Notes: generated by a model not told the origin, from the sequence alone. DNA of 64,000 nucleotides from Catenovulum agarivorans YM01 (GCF_000281085.1 NZ_JH767524.1:4863-68862); one strand, 5' to 3'. Positions 37,137-47,598 are shown, numbered from the stretch's first letter. A program made the numbers and translations.

Positions 37137-37212
37137 TGGTGCCCAGAGGCGGAATCGAACCACCGACACGGGGATTTTCAATCCCCTGCTCTACCGACTG
37201 AGCTATCTGGGC
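37137..37212 (-). tRNA. tRNA-Phe (GAA), copy 1
   Basis: 76 bases, identical to the copy at 36946-37021, first in the transcript. Anticodon GAA in loop TTGAAAA, CCA encoded. Confidence 0.97.
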
Positions 37213-37258
37213 ACTTATCTAAACCAGCATCTTAAGCTTCAAGCTGCTGCGGGCGTGT

Positions 37259-37287
37259 ATTAAACGGATTTTGCGGTACTAAGTCAA
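37259..37287 (-). promoter_or_regulatory. Promoter of the tRNA cluster
   Basis: Minus-strand TTGACT (37282-37287), 17-base spacer, TTTAAT (37259-37264), followed by a GC-rich stretch (ACACGCCCGC) like the discriminators of stringently controlled stable-RNA promoters. Confidence 0.7.
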
Positions 37288-37363
37288 CCAATTTGTTTTA
37301 TTTTTTTCAAAAAAATTAGTTTTTTAGTTTGTTTGCTTAAACTATGAACAAGATGGTTATTTT

Positions 37364-39601
37364 TTACCATAAATAGGTCAATTTTACGCCCCCGTTTAGC
37401 GGTAAACCTGGGCTAGAAATAACAGCCAATGCACCGGTAGAAGTTGGTGATGCAAATTTGTGAACATAATATTTTTCGTCTGTCAGGTTTTCGACCCACA
37501 CATCGAGCAACCATTTTTCACTGTCAGGTGTAAATCTAATTTTGCTGCTCAATAAATGATATGCCGGAATAGCAGATATATCTAAATTTTCTGGCTCTTG
37601 GTAAGTTGTGCCTTTGTATCTATAACTCATATGCCATTCAAGGTGATAAGCATCAAACCAATTTGGGTAATAGCTCAGATTAACCGCATAAGAAGATTTA
37701 GGTGCGTTACGCAATTTATTGTCTTTAACATTTGGGTTTCCTTTAAAACTTTCATAACGGGCATTTAATAGTGCTAAGTGGCCACTAAAATGCCAATTAG
37801 GTAAAACATTGGGTGCTATCCCCCATTCAAACTCGACTCCCTTGCTAGAAGCTTCAGCCGCATTTTCAACTGAAATTGGGCTAACAGGCGCTTGAGATTC
37901 ACGTTGTAATAAAACTTGTAAATCTTGATAGTCTGTGTAAAACACTGTAGCGTTTAATCTAAATTGATTTTGCCACCAATCAGACTTAACACCGATTTCG
38001 TAGTTATCAGCATATTCTGGTGCAAAACCCAGCTCTGCATCTGCTTTGGTTGGCGCGACACCTTGGTAACCACCACTTTTATAACCTTCAGCATACCTTA
38101 TATAGCTATATAAATTTTGCTGCCACTGACTGGATAACATAAGTTGTAGTGTATTGGCGTTAAAGCTACGCTGATTGTTGGTTTGATAGACTTCATGAAT
38201 AATCAACCCATCAACTTGATCTGTCACTTGTTCGACTTGCTTTTTTTCATATCCCACTCTATAGCCAACAGAAAGTTTGTGTACCGAGTCAAACGCATAA
38301 TCCAAATTAAAGTAGGCTGCATAAGTGGTGTTGTCTGATTGCTGAAAATTGCTCGAAGCCGTAGATACAACAGTACCCGGAGGAACGGCTTGTGTTGGGG
38401 TAGATAATATTAAACTGCCCAAATCAAATGTGTAACTTTCACTGCGGTTTGCTTGGCTATCCATCCAATATAAACCAGCAAGCCATGCAACTTGAGTGTC
38501 GAATATTTGTTGGCCAAATAATCTAAACTCTTGGCTTAACTGTTGAGCATCTTCGTTAATGGCAATGTCCGCTGCAAAAAAATCACTATATTGGACATCA
38601 GCTCCAGATAACGGCTCTAACAAGTGGCTTTCAGACTCTTTATACGCTGTGATTGAGTGCAATTGAACCGAAGCAAAGTTGTGTACCCAAGTGAGTTGAG
38701 CACCAGAATTAGTGTTTTCGGCCATACCTGCATCTGAAGATAAAGTGTGATAAAAATCATTAAATACTTCTGGCTGAGTCAGTGAAATGATTTGCCCAAG
38801 CCCGCCTCCAGTAACAGTGTGACCTTTGGCATTTTGGTCGATATCATTGTATTCCAAGGCTAAATTTATCTGATCATCGGTTTTTATATAAGCGAATTGC
38901 AAATGCGCTGATTGTTGATTTTGATCTGAATAAACACCCCGACCATTTGCATCTTTAATATAACCATCACGCTGATGACTGCCAAAAGACACGCGAGCAG
39001 CAACCTGTTCACTCAATTGTTGATTCAACATTAAATCAAAATTATGCAGTCCCAAGTTTCCAACACCAACACGCGCTTTGTATTCATTGGCTAACACAGG
39101 TTTATTACGGATAAAATGAATCACACCACCCACACCATTTTTCCCATACAAAGTGCCTTGAGGACCACGCAATACCTCTATGCTTTGTAAATCAAAGCTA
39201 TTCATATATACGCTAGACATTCGGTTTAGGTAAACCTGATCAACAAACATGGCTACAGAGCTATCCCCTGCAGCAGAATCGTCATTTGAACCTATGCCGC
39301 GAATATAGATCTGTGGCTGAATAATATTGATTGTGCCAAGCGCTAAACCTGGTACTTGAGTTTCGATATCTGTAAGGCTGTTCAATTCGCTGCGCTCAAA
39401 CTGTAGTTTGCCAATTGCCGAAACAGCTAGAGGAGTCTTTTGTAAATTTTCTTTTTTATGTTGAGAAACAACTTCAATCGTTTCAATTTCATTTGCTGCG
39501 ATAACAAGTGGTGAGATTATTAAAAAAGCAGCAGACAAAAGCATCTGTCTACCTAAGGTTGAATAACCAATAACAAAAGGGGATCTTAGTGCTTGTGGCA
39601 T
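37364..39601 (-). CDS. TonB-dependent outer-membrane receptor
   Basis: 745 residues. A signal peptide (about 1-35, MLLSAAFLIISPLVIAA) is followed by a TonB-box-like IETIEVV, the plug domain (about 45-170: LQKTPLAVSAIG, VEVLRGPQGTLYGKNGVGG) and a 22-strand-type barrel ending in the aromatic terminus YLW. The substrate is not shown; related receptors import siderophores, vitamins or sugars. The ATG at 39601 is kept over one at 39544 because the latter would remove the Arg residues before the signal core. It has its own promoter and follows lipA. Confidence 0.92.
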   Translation of the reverse strand: MPQALRSPFVIGYSTLGRQMLLSAAFLIISPLVIAANEIETIEVVSQHKKENLQKTPLAVSAIGKLQFERSELNSLTDIETQVPGLALGTINIIQPQIYIRGIGSNDDSAAGDSSVAMFVDQVYLNRMSSVYMNSFDLQSIEVLRGPQGTLYGKNGVGGVIHFIRNKPVLANEYKARVGVGNLGLHNFDLMLNQQLSEQVAARVSFGSHQRDGYIKDANGRGVYSDQNQQSAHLQFAYIKTDDQINLALEYNDIDQNAKGHTVTGGGLGQIISLTQPEVFNDFYHTLSSDAGMAENTNSGAQLTWVHNFASVQLHSITAYKESESHLLEPLSGADVQYSDFFAADIAINEDAQQLSQEFRLFGQQIFDTQVAWLAGLYWMDSQANRSESYTFDLGSLILSTPTQAVPPGTVVSTASSNFQQSDNTTYAAYFNLDYAFDSVHKLSVGYRVGYEKKQVEQVTDQVDGLIIHEVYQTNNQRSFNANTLQLMLSSQWQQNLYSYIRYAEGYKSGGYQGVAPTKADAELGFAPEYADNYEIGVKSDWWQNQFRLNATVFYTDYQDLQVLLQRESQAPVSPISVENAAEASSKGVEFEWGIAPNVLPNWHFSGHLALLNARYESFKGNPNVKDNKLRNAPKSSYAVNLSYYPNWFDAYHLEWHMSYRYKGTTYQEPENLDISAIPAYHLLSSKIRFTPDSEKWLLDVWVENLTDEKYYVHKFASPTSTGALAVISSPGLPLNGGVKLTYLW

Positions 39602-39633
39602 CTACACACTCATTCTAGTTTTATGCTAGTTTC

Positions 39634-39662
39634 AGTGTAGACGCCTATTTTTATTTTGTGAA
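39634..39662 (-). promoter_or_regulatory. Promoter of the TonB receptor gene
   Basis: Minus-strand TTCACA (39657-39662), 17-base spacer, TACACT (39634-39639). An inverted repeat TCTACAC/GTGTAGA joins the -10 (39635-39641) with the start codon region (39601-39607). Confidence 0.5.
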
Positions 39663-39684
39663 ATTAAGTTAACTTTTCAGTTAG

Positions 39685-40650
39685 TTATTTCACTTCTTCA
39701 CCGGCAGCTTGTTTATCCGCATGGTAGCTTGAGCGCACCATAGGGCCACAAGCAGCATGGCTAAAGCCTAAATCTTTGGCAATGCCATCTAGCTCATCAA
39801 ACTCTTTAGGATGAACATAACGTTTGACCGGTAAATGATGGCGCGAAGGTTGTAAATATTGACCTAGAGTTAACATATCAACATTATGTTCACGTAGGTC
39901 TTTTAATACTTCAACAATCTCTTCGTTGGTTTCACCCATACCCATCATTAAACCTGATTTAGTGGCGACATTAGGGTTATCTTCTTTGAAGCGACGCAAT
40001 AACTCTAACGACCACTTATAATCAGCACCTGGCCTTGCCATTTTGTATAAACGCGGTGCGGTTTCTAAATTATGATTAAATACATCTGGCGGGCTGGTAT
40101 TCAATATTTTTAACGCCACTTCCATGCGCCCTCTAAAATCAGGTACTAGCACCTCAATTTTAATTTCAGGGCTGTATTTACGAATGGCGTCAATACAATC
40201 AACAAAATGCTGTGCTCCACCATCACGTAAATCATCACGATCTACCGATGTGATGACCACATACTTAAGCTTCATTTCAGCTATGGTTTTACCTAGTTTT
40301 TCCGGCTCATTTTCATCTGGCTTTAATGGACGGCCGTGTGCCACATCACAAAATGGACAGCGACGTGTACAAATGTCACCCAAAATCATAAATGTGGCTG
40401 TGCCATGGTTAAAACATTCAGCTAAGTTAGGGCATGATGCTTCTTCACAAACCGAATGCAAATTATTTTTACGCATGGTTTGTTTAATATGCTCAATTTT
40501 TTCGCTGCTACGTGGCAACTTAATTTTAATCCATTCAGGTTTGCGCAACATTTCCGATTTTTCAGTTGGCAAAACCTTCACCGGAATTAAGCGCATTTTG
40601 TCTTCATCACGTAGCTTTTCACCGGCTACCGGACGTGCTGGTTTATTCAT
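39685..40650 (-). CDS. lipA: Lipoyl synthase
   Basis: 321 residues from the ATG at 40650, identical in length to E. coli LipA; it overlaps the lipB stop by eight bases (ATGAATAA). Radical-SAM enzyme that inserts two sulfurs into octanoyl groups. The auxiliary cluster motif [12 protein letters not shown] and the SAM cluster motif CTRRCPFC are both complete. It completes lipoylation begun by LipB. Confidence 0.97.
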   Translation of the reverse strand: MNKPARPVAGEKLRDEDKMRLIPVKVLPTEKSEMLRKPEWIKIKLPRSSEKIEHIKQTMRKNNLHSVCEEASCPNLAECFNHGTATFMILGDICTRRCPFCDVAHGRPLKPDENEPEKLGKTIAEMKLKYVVITSVDRDDLRDGGAQHFVDCIDAIRKYSPEIKIEVLVPDFRGRMEVALKILNTSPPDVFNHNLETAPRLYKMARPGADYKWSLELLRRFKEDNPNVATKSGLMMGMGETNEEIVEVLKDLREHNVDMLTLGQYLQPSRHHLPVKRYVHPKEFDELDGIAKDLGFSHAACGPMVRSSYHADKQAAGEEVK

Positions 40651-41314
40651 TTTCAAACCCTATCTTTTCGACCACATTGGTATACTCTAAGTGTTTTACA
40701 AGCTGTTGCGTTAACTCTTGTTTAGCCGCGGTTATATTTTGCGGCCCACCGAGCGCTGATGTTTGTGTCATTTGTAAACCTTGATACCCACAAGGATTAA
40801 TTCGTTGAAACGGTGCTAAATCCATAGCCACGTTTAACGCTAAACCGTGAAACGAACAACCACGGCGAATGCGTAAACCAAGTGATGCAATTTTTTGCTC
40901 ATTTACATATACACCTGGTGCATCCTTTTTAGCATAAGCCTCTATGCCGTCACCTTGCAGTAGATCAACTATGCTTTGTTCTATTGCGGTTACTAGATTA
41001 CGTACACCAATGCCTTTGCGTTTTATATCAATTAAGGTGTAACCAACCAATTGACCTGGGCCGTGGTAAGTTACTTGACCACCACGGTCAACCTTAACCA
41101 CAGGAATATCACCCGGCATTAATAAATGTTCTTCTTTACCCGCTTGCCCTTGGGTAAATACGGCAGGATGCTCAACCCACCATATTTCATCTATTTGTTC
41201 GGCGGCGCGAGTTTGGGTAAAGTTTTGCATTTTTTGCCAAACAGGCAAATAGTCTTGCGTACCGAGTTCGCGGACAATTAGCTCGGATGCTAATGCTGAC
41301 TTAGCTTCAGTCAA
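40643..41314 (-). CDS. lipB: Octanoyl-[acyl-carrier-protein]:protein octanoyltransferase
   Basis: 223 residues. Transfers octanoate from ACP to lipoyl domains. Visible: [20 protein letters not shown], the catalytic Lys and Cys region [20 protein letters not shown] and NPCGYQG. It appears to start with TTG at 41314, immediately after the ybeD stop (TAATTG); no ATG or GTG lies near the family N-terminus. Translational coupling to ybeD is likely. Confidence 0.95.
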   Translation of the reverse strand: MTEAKSALASELIVRELGTQDYLPVWQKMQNFTQTRAAEQIDEIWWVEHPAVFTQGQAGKEEHLLMPGDIPVVKVDRGGQVTYHGPGQLVGYTLIDIKRKGIGVRNLVTAIEQSIVDLLQGDGIEAYAKKDAPGVYVNEQKIASLGLRIRRGCSFHGLALNVAMDLAPFQRINPCGYQGLQMTQTSALGGPQNITAAKQELTQQLVKHLEYTNVVEKIGFENE

Positions 41315-41578
41315 TTACATCACCATTCTAACTGAGTCGATATCAGCTAAATCTTTGTATAAGGTTTCTAATTGCTCTTTGCTTTGTGCAGTAATGCTAA
41401 TGGTCACAGACTGGTAGTTACCTTTACCACTTGGTTTACTGGTAGGACGATAATCACCCGGTGCGTGTTTTTGTACCACAGCAACCACTTTTTCCATCAG
41501 TTGTGAGTCGTTGGTGCCTAAAACTTTGAAAGGAAATTGGCAAGGAAATTCTAAATATTCGTCAAACTTAGTTTTCAT
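41315..41578 (-). CDS. ybeD: DUF493 family protein YbeD
   Basis: 87 residues from the ATG at 41578 (MKTKFDEYLEFPCQFPFKVL), the same length as E. coli YbeD; AAGG lies upstream. A small ACT-like regulatory-fold protein of unknown role that is conserved between dacA and lipB, as here. A -10-like TATACT lies at 41617-41622 on the minus strand. Confidence 0.93.
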   Translation of the reverse strand: MKTKFDEYLEFPCQFPFKVLGTNDSQLMEKVVAVVQKHAPGDYRPTSKPSGKGNYQSVTISITAQSKEQLETLYKDLADIDSVRMVM

Positions 41579-41649
41579 CTCAACCTTATTGCTGCGTTTG
41601 GACAAGAATGCCGCATAGTATAACGCATTCGCAGGGAGAGCTAAAAACA

Positions 41650-41683
41650 AAAAAGCACAGTGAAACTATTCACTGTGCTTTTT
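41650..41683 (-). terminator. Terminator of dacA
   Basis: Perfect 15-base stem AAAAAGCACAGTGAA (41650-41664), loop ACTA, TTCACTGTGCTTTTT (41669-41683). T runs on both sides make it strong for the minus strand. Confidence 0.85.
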
Positions 41684-41766
41684 ATGGTTATTTTACCGCC
41701 GTTATAAAGAAAAGCGCGGCAAACAAATTTAACGCAGCTATCAGGAAAAGCAGCAGCTAGAAATTG

Positions 41767-42921
41767 TTACTTAAATTGCATTTTTAGGTAGTCGATAGCT
41801 CGTGACATCAAACCACCTTCGTTAATGCTTTCTAATGCCACTAACGGGTATTCAGCTAAGTCTTCACCATCTAACTGTAAAAACAATTTACCAACCACAG
41901 CGCCTTTTTTAACTGGAGCAACTAACTCTTGATCAAGTTGAATATTAGTTTTTAAGTTTTTACGTTGACCACGTGGAATAGTGATAGCTGTGCTTTGGGC
42001 AATGCCTAATTTAACTGTGTCTTTGTCACCCATCCAAATAGCTTGGTCGGCAAATTTAGTACCCGCTTCGTACGGAGTAATAGTTTCAAAAAATCTAAAA
42101 CCATAATTTAATAATTTTTTGTTTTCGTCTTTACGCGCACGCTCTGATTCAGTGCCCATAACGACAGAAATTAAGCGCATATCCCCTTTGGTTGCCGAAG
42201 TAACTAAACTATAACCAGCCGCTTCTGTATGGCCAGTTTTAATTCCGTCTACATCTAAACTTTTATCCCACAACAAGGTATTGCGGTTATATTGTTTGAT
42301 ACCGTTAAAGGTGAAAGATTTTTCTGCATACAAGGCATATTCATCTGGCGTATCACGAATAAGCGCTTGGGCAAGTGTTGCCATATCACGCGGTGAAGTA
42401 AAATGGTTCGCCGAAGTTAAACCATGGCTGTTTTCAAAAAATGATGAAGTCATGCCCAATTTTTCTGCATGTGCATTCATTAAACTGGTAAAAGCACCTT
42501 CAGTGCCGGCAATATGCTCTGCCATGGCGACACAAGCATCATTACCTGATTGAATAATAATACCGCGATTTAAGTCTTCCACAGATACTTGTTTACCGAC
42601 CTCGATAAACATTTTTGACGATTCCGGAAAGTTTTTCGCCCAAGCTCGTTCACTGATAGTGACTAAATCAGAGTTTTTAATATTGCCACTTTTAAGTTCT
42701 AAACCGATAACATAACTTGTCATCATTTTAGTTAATGAGGCTGGGTCTAACTGCATGTCGGCGTTTTCACTAGAAATAACATAACCTGTGTTGTAATCAA
42801 CTAGGATATGGCCTTTAGCGTTTACTTTTGGCGGGCTAGGTAAGATTGCCGCAGCATTAAATGCAACCAGACTGATCCCAACACTGAGGATCCCAACTGT
42901 ACGTTTGATAATTTTTTTCAT
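41767..42921 (-). CDS. dacA: D-alanyl-D-alanine carboxypeptidase (PBP5/6 type)
   Basis: 384 residues. Signal peptide (about 1-25), penicilloyl-serine motif SLTK at Ser62-Lys65, SGN at 125-127 and KTG at 228-230, then a C-terminal beta domain and an amphipathic terminal helix (SRAIDYLKMQFK) that anchors it to the inner membrane. It trims the terminal D-Ala of peptidoglycan stem peptides. It lies after rlpA in the conserved order. Confidence 0.95.
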   Translation of the reverse strand: MKKIIKRTVGILSVGISLVAFNAAAILPSPPKVNAKGHILVDYNTGYVISSENADMQLDPASLTKMMTSYVIGLELKSGNIKNSDLVTISERAWAKNFPESSKMFIEVGKQVSVEDLNRGIIIQSGNDACVAMAEHIAGTEGAFTSLMNAHAEKLGMTSSFFENSHGLTSANHFTSPRDMATLAQALIRDTPDEYALYAEKSFTFNGIKQYNRNTLLWDKSLDVDGIKTGHTEAAGYSLVTSATKGDMRLISVVMGTESERARKDENKKLLNYGFRFFETITPYEAGTKFADQAIWMGDKDTVKLGIAQSTAITIPRGQRKNLKTNIQLDQELVAPVKKGAVVGKLFLQLDGEDLAEYPLVALESINEGGLMSRAIDYLKMQFK

Positions 42922-42989
42922 GATAAATTTTGCTGACTTCTGGATTTAGTTTTGAAAAATTAAGCTTTAAGCCAAATTAGCGCGTAGTG

Positions 42990-42995
42990 ATTATA
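42990..42995 (-). promoter_or_regulatory. -10 box upstream of dacA
   Basis: Minus-strand TATAAT, about 70 bases before the dacA start, in the gap after rlpA. No good -35 hexamer at the right distance, so activator help or read-through from rlpA is possible. Confidence 0.4.
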
Positions 42996-43025
42996 CCCAA
43001 GCTAGTTGCAATTAACAGAGCCAAT

Positions 43026-43820
43026 TTATTCCGGTAACTCATGCACAGGTCGAATATTGGTAAACTCTTGTGCATTTGTATAACCACTGCGAATTAAGTC
43101 TGCTACAACTTGCTCGGCTTGCGCCTGTTCTTCCATTGGCCCTGCAATTAGGTGAAAAGTTCCGCTATTTTCAACAATTTTAGTTGGTAATTGAAACAAA
43201 GCGGCAATTGCCGACGATTTATCCTGTAAGTTGCTTTTTACATCGCCTTTTTCAACTTGGATATAAAAACCTGGCGCAGAGTGCAAAGCTTCCACTTTGA
43301 CATTGGCAGTGCCTGTTTGGGTAATACCGAGTTTAAAAGCGGCAGCATAAGATAAATCTATCACTCGCCCTGGATGAAATGGTCCTCTGTCGTTCACCCG
43401 TACAACAGCTTTGCGGCCGTTGTCTAAGTTGGTAACGCGTACATAAGTAGGTAAAGGTAAGTTTTTATGTGCTGCACTCATTGAGTACATGTCATATATT
43501 TCGCCGTTTGAGGTTAAATGGCCGTGAAATTTTTGCCCATACCAAGACGCAATACCGGTTTCGGTAAAACCTTCGGCACTTTTCAGCACTTGGTAATCTT
43601 TGCCCCACACTGAATAGTTTTTATTGCCACCTAAACTGGGTTGCTCGTAAATAGGCGTTGGGTCTATAGTTTCATGCGCAAGTGGCAAACGCGCTGGTGC
43701 AACATCTTGTTTTAGTGCATAGCGACTGCTAGATTCTTTGGTGTTTTGACAAGCCGACACAAGCATAAATAAAGGCAGAAGAATGATTGCTTGGTATGGT
43801 TTTAATATATGCAATTTCAT
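43026..43820 (-). CDS. rlpA: RlpA septal-ring lipoprotein, lytic transglycosylase
   Basis: 264 residues. Lipoprotein signal FMLVSAC with Cys24. The double-psi beta-barrel holds TGIASWYGQKFHGHLTSNGE and VVRVNDRGPFHPGRVIDLSY, with the conserved Glu/Asp/His of the family. A C-terminal SPOR-like domain (about 185-258) binds denuded septal glycan. Three bases after rodA. Confidence 0.92.
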   Translation of the reverse strand: MKLHILKPYQAIILLPLFMLVSACQNTKESSSRYALKQDVAPARLPLAHETIDPTPIYEQPSLGGNKNYSVWGKDYQVLKSAEGFTETGIASWYGQKFHGHLTSNGEIYDMYSMSAAHKNLPLPTYVRVTNLDNGRKAVVRVNDRGPFHPGRVIDLSYAAAFKLGITQTGTANVKVEALHSAPGFYIQVEKGDVKSNLQDKSSAIAALFQLPTKIVENSGTFHLIAGPMEEQAQAEQVVADLIRSGYTNAQEFTNIRPVHELPE

Positions 43821-43823
43821 CTG

Positions 43824-44936
43824 TTAGTTGTCTCGTAAAAAACGTCTATGTGTACCTATCGCCATTATAATACCGAAGCCAGCCATTATGGTCACCATAG
43901 ATGTGCCCCCATAACTGACTAGAGGTAACGGCACCCCAACCACAGGTAATATACCCGAAACCATGCCCATGTTTACAAACACATATACAAAAAAAGTTAA
44001 GGTAATGCTACCTGCAAGTAATTTGGTAAATGCATCTGGCGCACGAATAGCAATAACCATTCCGCGGGCAATAATATAAAAATAAATAGCCAGCAGTGAC
44101 AATACACCAACCCAGCCAAACTCTTCAGCAAATACAGCAAAGATAAAGTCAGTGTGCCGTTCAGGTAAAAATTCTAGTTGTGACTGCGTACCCTTCAACC
44201 AGCCTTTACCCCACATACCACCTGAGCCTATAGCTATTTTTGATTGAATAATATGGTAACCAGAGCCTAATGGATCTGTTTCTGGATTCAAAAAGGTTAA
44301 CACCCGCTGCTTTTGATACTCGTGCATATAAAAGTACCAGAGAATCGGCGCTGTAATTAAGCCTAAAATGGTAAAACCACCAATTAAGTGCCAGCTTAAT
44401 CCAGCTAAAAAGAGCACAAATAGGCCCGACGACGCTATTAATAATGATGTACCTAAATCCGGTTGTTTAGCAATCAGCATTGTCGGAAACATAATTAGCG
44501 CAAATCCGGCAATAGAATAGCCTATACTTGGCGGCAAAGGTTTACGTGCAATAAACCAAGCAATCATTATCGGCACGGCAAGCTTCATCATTTCCGACGG
44601 CTGAATTTTTGTTACACCTATGTCTAACCAACGCTGTGCACCTTTCCCCATTGAACCAAATAACAATACAGCGATAAGCAACAAACACCCACCAATAAAC
44701 AAAGGTGGTGCCCAACGCAAATAAAAACTCGGTGGAATTTGCGCTACGACAAACATAACGCCCAATGCGATACTAAGGCGAGTAATTTGTCGGGTGATCA
44801 AAGCTGTATCTTGTCCAGAGGCGCTATAAATAATGAACAAACCTGCAACCATCAACACAACTAAACCAAGCAAAAGTGGCGCATCTATATGTAATTTACG
44901 TAATAATCCAGTTTGGTTGCCGACTTGCGCGTTCAT
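43824..44936 (-). CDS. rodA: Rod-shape SEDS glycosyltransferase RodA (MrdB)
   Basis: 370 residues with ten hydrophobic segments. SEDS motifs: LDIGVTKIQPSEMMKLA, KQPDLGTSLL and GVPLPLVSYGGTSMV. It polymerises lipid II for the lateral wall with PBP2, encoded just upstream. The ATG overlaps the mrdA stop (TAATG). Confidence 0.96.
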   Translation of the reverse strand: MNAQVGNQTGLLRKLHIDAPLLLGLVVLMVAGLFIIYSASGQDTALITRQITRLSIALGVMFVVAQIPPSFYLRWAPPLFIGGCLLLIAVLLFGSMGKGAQRWLDIGVTKIQPSEMMKLAVPIMIAWFIARKPLPPSIGYSIAGFALIMFPTMLIAKQPDLGTSLLIASSGLFVLFLAGLSWHLIGGFTILGLITAPILWYFYMHEYQKQRVLTFLNPETDPLGSGYHIIQSKIAIGSGGMWGKGWLKGTQSQLEFLPERHTDFIFAVFAEEFGWVGVLSLLAIYFYIIARGMVIAIRAPDAFTKLLAGSITLTFFVYVFVNMGMVSGILPVVGVPLPLVSYGGTSMVTIMAGFGIIMAIGTHRRFLRDN

Positions 44937-46810
44937 TAAAAATTCTCCGGATAGTGGGCAAAATAATAATCCATCATAGTCCGAGCAACAGGTGCTGCGT
45001 TTTTACCACCACCACCAACGTTTTCTATTATCACAGCAACAACAATTTGCGGGTCGTCTACGGGTGCAAAACCAACAAATAATGCATTATCTCTATGGCG
45101 TTCTTCAATTTCGTCTGCGTCGTATTCTTGATCTTGCGCTATGCTAATCACCTGGGCTGTACCAGTTTTACCAGCTGCTTTATAACTGACATCACGATAA
45201 GCCGCATGGCCTGAGCCTGTTGGTTTAACCACTACACCTTCCATTGCGGTTTTAATAATTTGCCAATTGCGCTGTGACTTGATTTCTACCGGTTTTCTAT
45301 CTATTGCAGGAACAGGTAATTCACCTGTTTGCGTTTTGGTGGTTTTAAGTAATTTAGGTTCGAAATGTGTACCTTCATTCGCCAAGATACTAGTTGCGAG
45401 TGCAAGTTGAATTGGTGTCGCCGTCCAATACCCCTGGCCTATACCTATACTTATGGTATCGCCTGCATACCAAGGTTGGCGAAAACGACCATATTTCCAA
45501 TCACGCGAAGGCATAGTTGCACTAGTTTCTTCGTGAATATCTATGCCCGTCAATTCACCAAAACCAAACTGACTCATAAATTCAGAAATTGAATCCATAC
45601 CTAATCGCACCGCAAGGTCGTAATAATAAACGTCACACGACTCTTCAATCGCCTTGTAAATATCAACCCAACCATGACCCCAAGCTTTCCAATCACGATA
45701 TTTATGTTCAATGTCTTTAAGTTGATAATAACCCGGATCCCAAATACGTGTTTTTGTAGTAATTAGTCCTGACTCTAACCCAAGCAAACCTATGTGCGGT
45801 TTAATGGTTGATGCGGGCGGATATCGGCCTTGCGTTGCGCGATTAATTAACGGCCTGTCCTTGTTACTCAGCAGCGCTTTGTAATTTTTACTGCTAATGC
45901 CATGCACAAATAAGTTCGGGTCGTAACTTGGATTGCTGTAGATACTTAAAATGCCGTTGTCTTTTGCATCCAGTACCACTATGGCACCTCGGCGTTCACC
46001 TAACGCTTGTTTGGCAACTTTTTGCATTTCTATATCTAAACTTAAAACCAAGTCTTGCCCTGGTGTCGGCGGCTGCTCTGATAAAGTTCTAATCGGACGT
46101 CCGCGATTGTTTACCTCAACTTCTTGATAACCCACCTGTCCATGCAGCGTATCTTCATAATATTTTTCGATGCCAAGTTTACCTATATCATCTGTGCCTT
46201 GATAATTGGCGGTTTTCCCTTCCATTTCGAGGTTATTCGCATCTTTTTGGTTTATTTTCGCTACATAGCCAATTGCATGTGTGGTTAATTCGGCATATGG
46301 ATAATGGCGTTTAAGGCGCGCTTCAATATAAGCACCATGCAGTCTATGTTGATTCACCGCGATAATCGCGGCTTCTTCTTCGCTTAGACGCGATTTTAAA
46401 ACAACAGGTTTAAATTTGCGTCTTTGCTGACGGGCATTTTTACTAAAATCTTCAATTAAATCAGCTTCGAGTGGGATCAACTCAGTCAGTTCAGCAAGTA
46501 ATTCATCCATATCATCCACTTGCTCTGGTATAATTTCTAAGCTGTAAAAAGAGGTATTTTCCGCAAGAATTCGGCCAAATCTATCGTAGATTAGCCCTCG
46601 ATTAGGTGCAATCGGTAGTACTTTAATGCGGTTACCATCGGCGCGGGTTTGGTAGTCTTGGTGTTTATCAACTTGTAAGCCGCGCATATTCAAAGCGAGT
46701 ATAGTGCCAAGTACTACAACCATAACAAGCGCAACTATGACCCGACGAGCAAATAAATTTGCTTCGGCCAAATGATCTCTAATTGCTACCCTGCGACGCC
46801 AATTTAACAT
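44936..46810 (-). CDS. mrdA: Penicillin-binding protein 2
   Basis: 624 residues from the ATG at 46810; the codon before it is TTG and lies directly after the rlmH stop. One membrane anchor (about 22-42), pedestal domain (NRGLIYDRFGRILAEN), and transpeptidase domain with the active Ser334 in ASTIK, SCDVYYYDLA and the KTGTAQ motif. It cross-links peptidoglycan in the elongasome with RodA. Confidence 0.96.
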   Translation of the reverse strand: MLNWRRRVAIRDHLAEANLFARRVIVALVMVVVLGTILALNMRGLQVDKHQDYQTRADGNRIKVLPIAPNRGLIYDRFGRILAENTSFYSLEIIPEQVDDMDELLAELTELIPLEADLIEDFSKNARQQRRKFKPVVLKSRLSEEEAAIIAVNQHRLHGAYIEARLKRHYPYAELTTHAIGYVAKINQKDANNLEMEGKTANYQGTDDIGKLGIEKYYEDTLHGQVGYQEVEVNNRGRPIRTLSEQPPTPGQDLVLSLDIEMQKVAKQALGERRGAIVVLDAKDNGILSIYSNPSYDPNLFVHGISSKNYKALLSNKDRPLINRATQGRYPPASTIKPHIGLLGLESGLITTKTRIWDPGYYQLKDIEHKYRDWKAWGHGWVDIYKAIEESCDVYYYDLAVRLGMDSISEFMSQFGFGELTGIDIHEETSATMPSRDWKYGRFRQPWYAGDTISIGIGQGYWTATPIQLALATSILANEGTHFEPKLLKTTKTQTGELPVPAIDRKPVEIKSQRNWQIIKTAMEGVVVKPTGSGHAAYRDVSYKAAGKTGTAQVISIAQDQEYDADEIEERHRDNALFVGFAPVDDPQIVVAVIIENVGGGGKNAAPVARTMMDYYFAHYPENF

Positions 46811-46813
46811 CAA

Positions 46814-47284
46814 CTATTCTCTGTGATACGGATGATTTTGGGTAACACTCCAAGCTCGGTATAAACCTTCAGCAACAATCACACGCACCATAGGATGAGG
46901 CAAAGTTAATGCTGATAATGACCATTTTTGTTCGGACGCAGCAATACAAGCAGGCGCTAGACCTTCAGGGCCACCGACTAACAAACTGACATCACGCCCA
47001 TCTTGCATCCAACTTTCTAATTGTTGGGCAAGCTTGGGGGTGGTCCAGCTTTTACCTGTCACTTCTAATGTGACTATGCGGTTGCCTTTACCGACAGCCG
47101 CTAACATTAATTCACCTTCTTTTTCGAGAATGCGCTTAATGTCAGCATTTTTGCCACGTTTACCTGCTGGTATTTCAACTAATTCAAAACTGCAATCACG
47201 TGGAAAACGCCGCTGATATTCTTCAAAGCCTTGTTCAACCCAAGCTGGCATTTTTTGCCCAACCGCAATTAATTGGATTTTCAT
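46814..47284 (-). CDS. rlmH: 23S rRNA pseudouridine-1915 N3-methyltransferase
   Basis: 156 residues, near the E. coli 155. SPOUT-class methyltransferase with the SAM-knot motifs LLVGGPEGL and [20 protein letters not shown] and the C-terminal NHPYHRE. Start overlaps the rsfS stop by four bases (ATGA). Confidence 0.97.
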   Translation of the reverse strand: MKIQLIAVGQKMPAWVEQGFEEYQRRFPRDCSFELVEIPAGKRGKNADIKRILEKEGELMLAAVGKGNRIVTLEVTGKSWTTPKLAQQLESWMQDGRDVSLLVGGPEGLAPACIAASEQKWSLSALTLPHPMVRVIVAEGLYRAWSVTQNHPYHRE

Positions 47285-47598
47285 GCCCAGAGCTTTTCAA
47301 TTTGATAATGGTCTCTTTGTTCTTCCACCATTACGTGTAAAACCAAGTCACCAAAATCAACTAATACCCACTCACCATAAGATTCACCTTCAATACCTAG
47401 TGGGCGAAAATCTGCATGTTTTGCTTCGTTGGCTACATGTTTGGCAATTGAGCGTACATGTTGAGTAGAGTTACCTGAACAGACAATCATAAATTGGGTA
47501 AAGGTAGATTTTTCACGGACGTCGATTTCAATAATATCTCGACCTTTCATATCATCAATTTTGTCGACTACAAACGACTTCAATTCTTCAATTTGCAA
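47281..47598 (-). CDS. rsfS: Ribosome silencing factor
   Basis: 105 residues, as in E. coli. It binds L14 and blocks subunit joining in starvation. Conserved segments: [20 protein letters not shown] and [16 protein letters not shown]. Lies between nadD and rlmH. Confidence 0.97.
   Translation of the reverse strand: MQIEELKSFVVDKIDDMKGRDIIEIDVREKSTFTQFMIVCSGNSTQHVRSIAKHVANEAKHADFRPLGIEGESYGEWVLVDFGDLVLHVMVEEQRDHYQIEKLWA

Noticed and set aside
39601-39641. RNA hairpin hiding the TonB receptor start codon
   Set aside because: The 5' arm overlaps the predicted -10, so it would not be transcribed from that promoter; a DNA operator fits better.
41579-41650. 24-residue extension of YbeD
   Set aside because: It runs into the dacA terminator region and exceeds the constant 87-residue family length.
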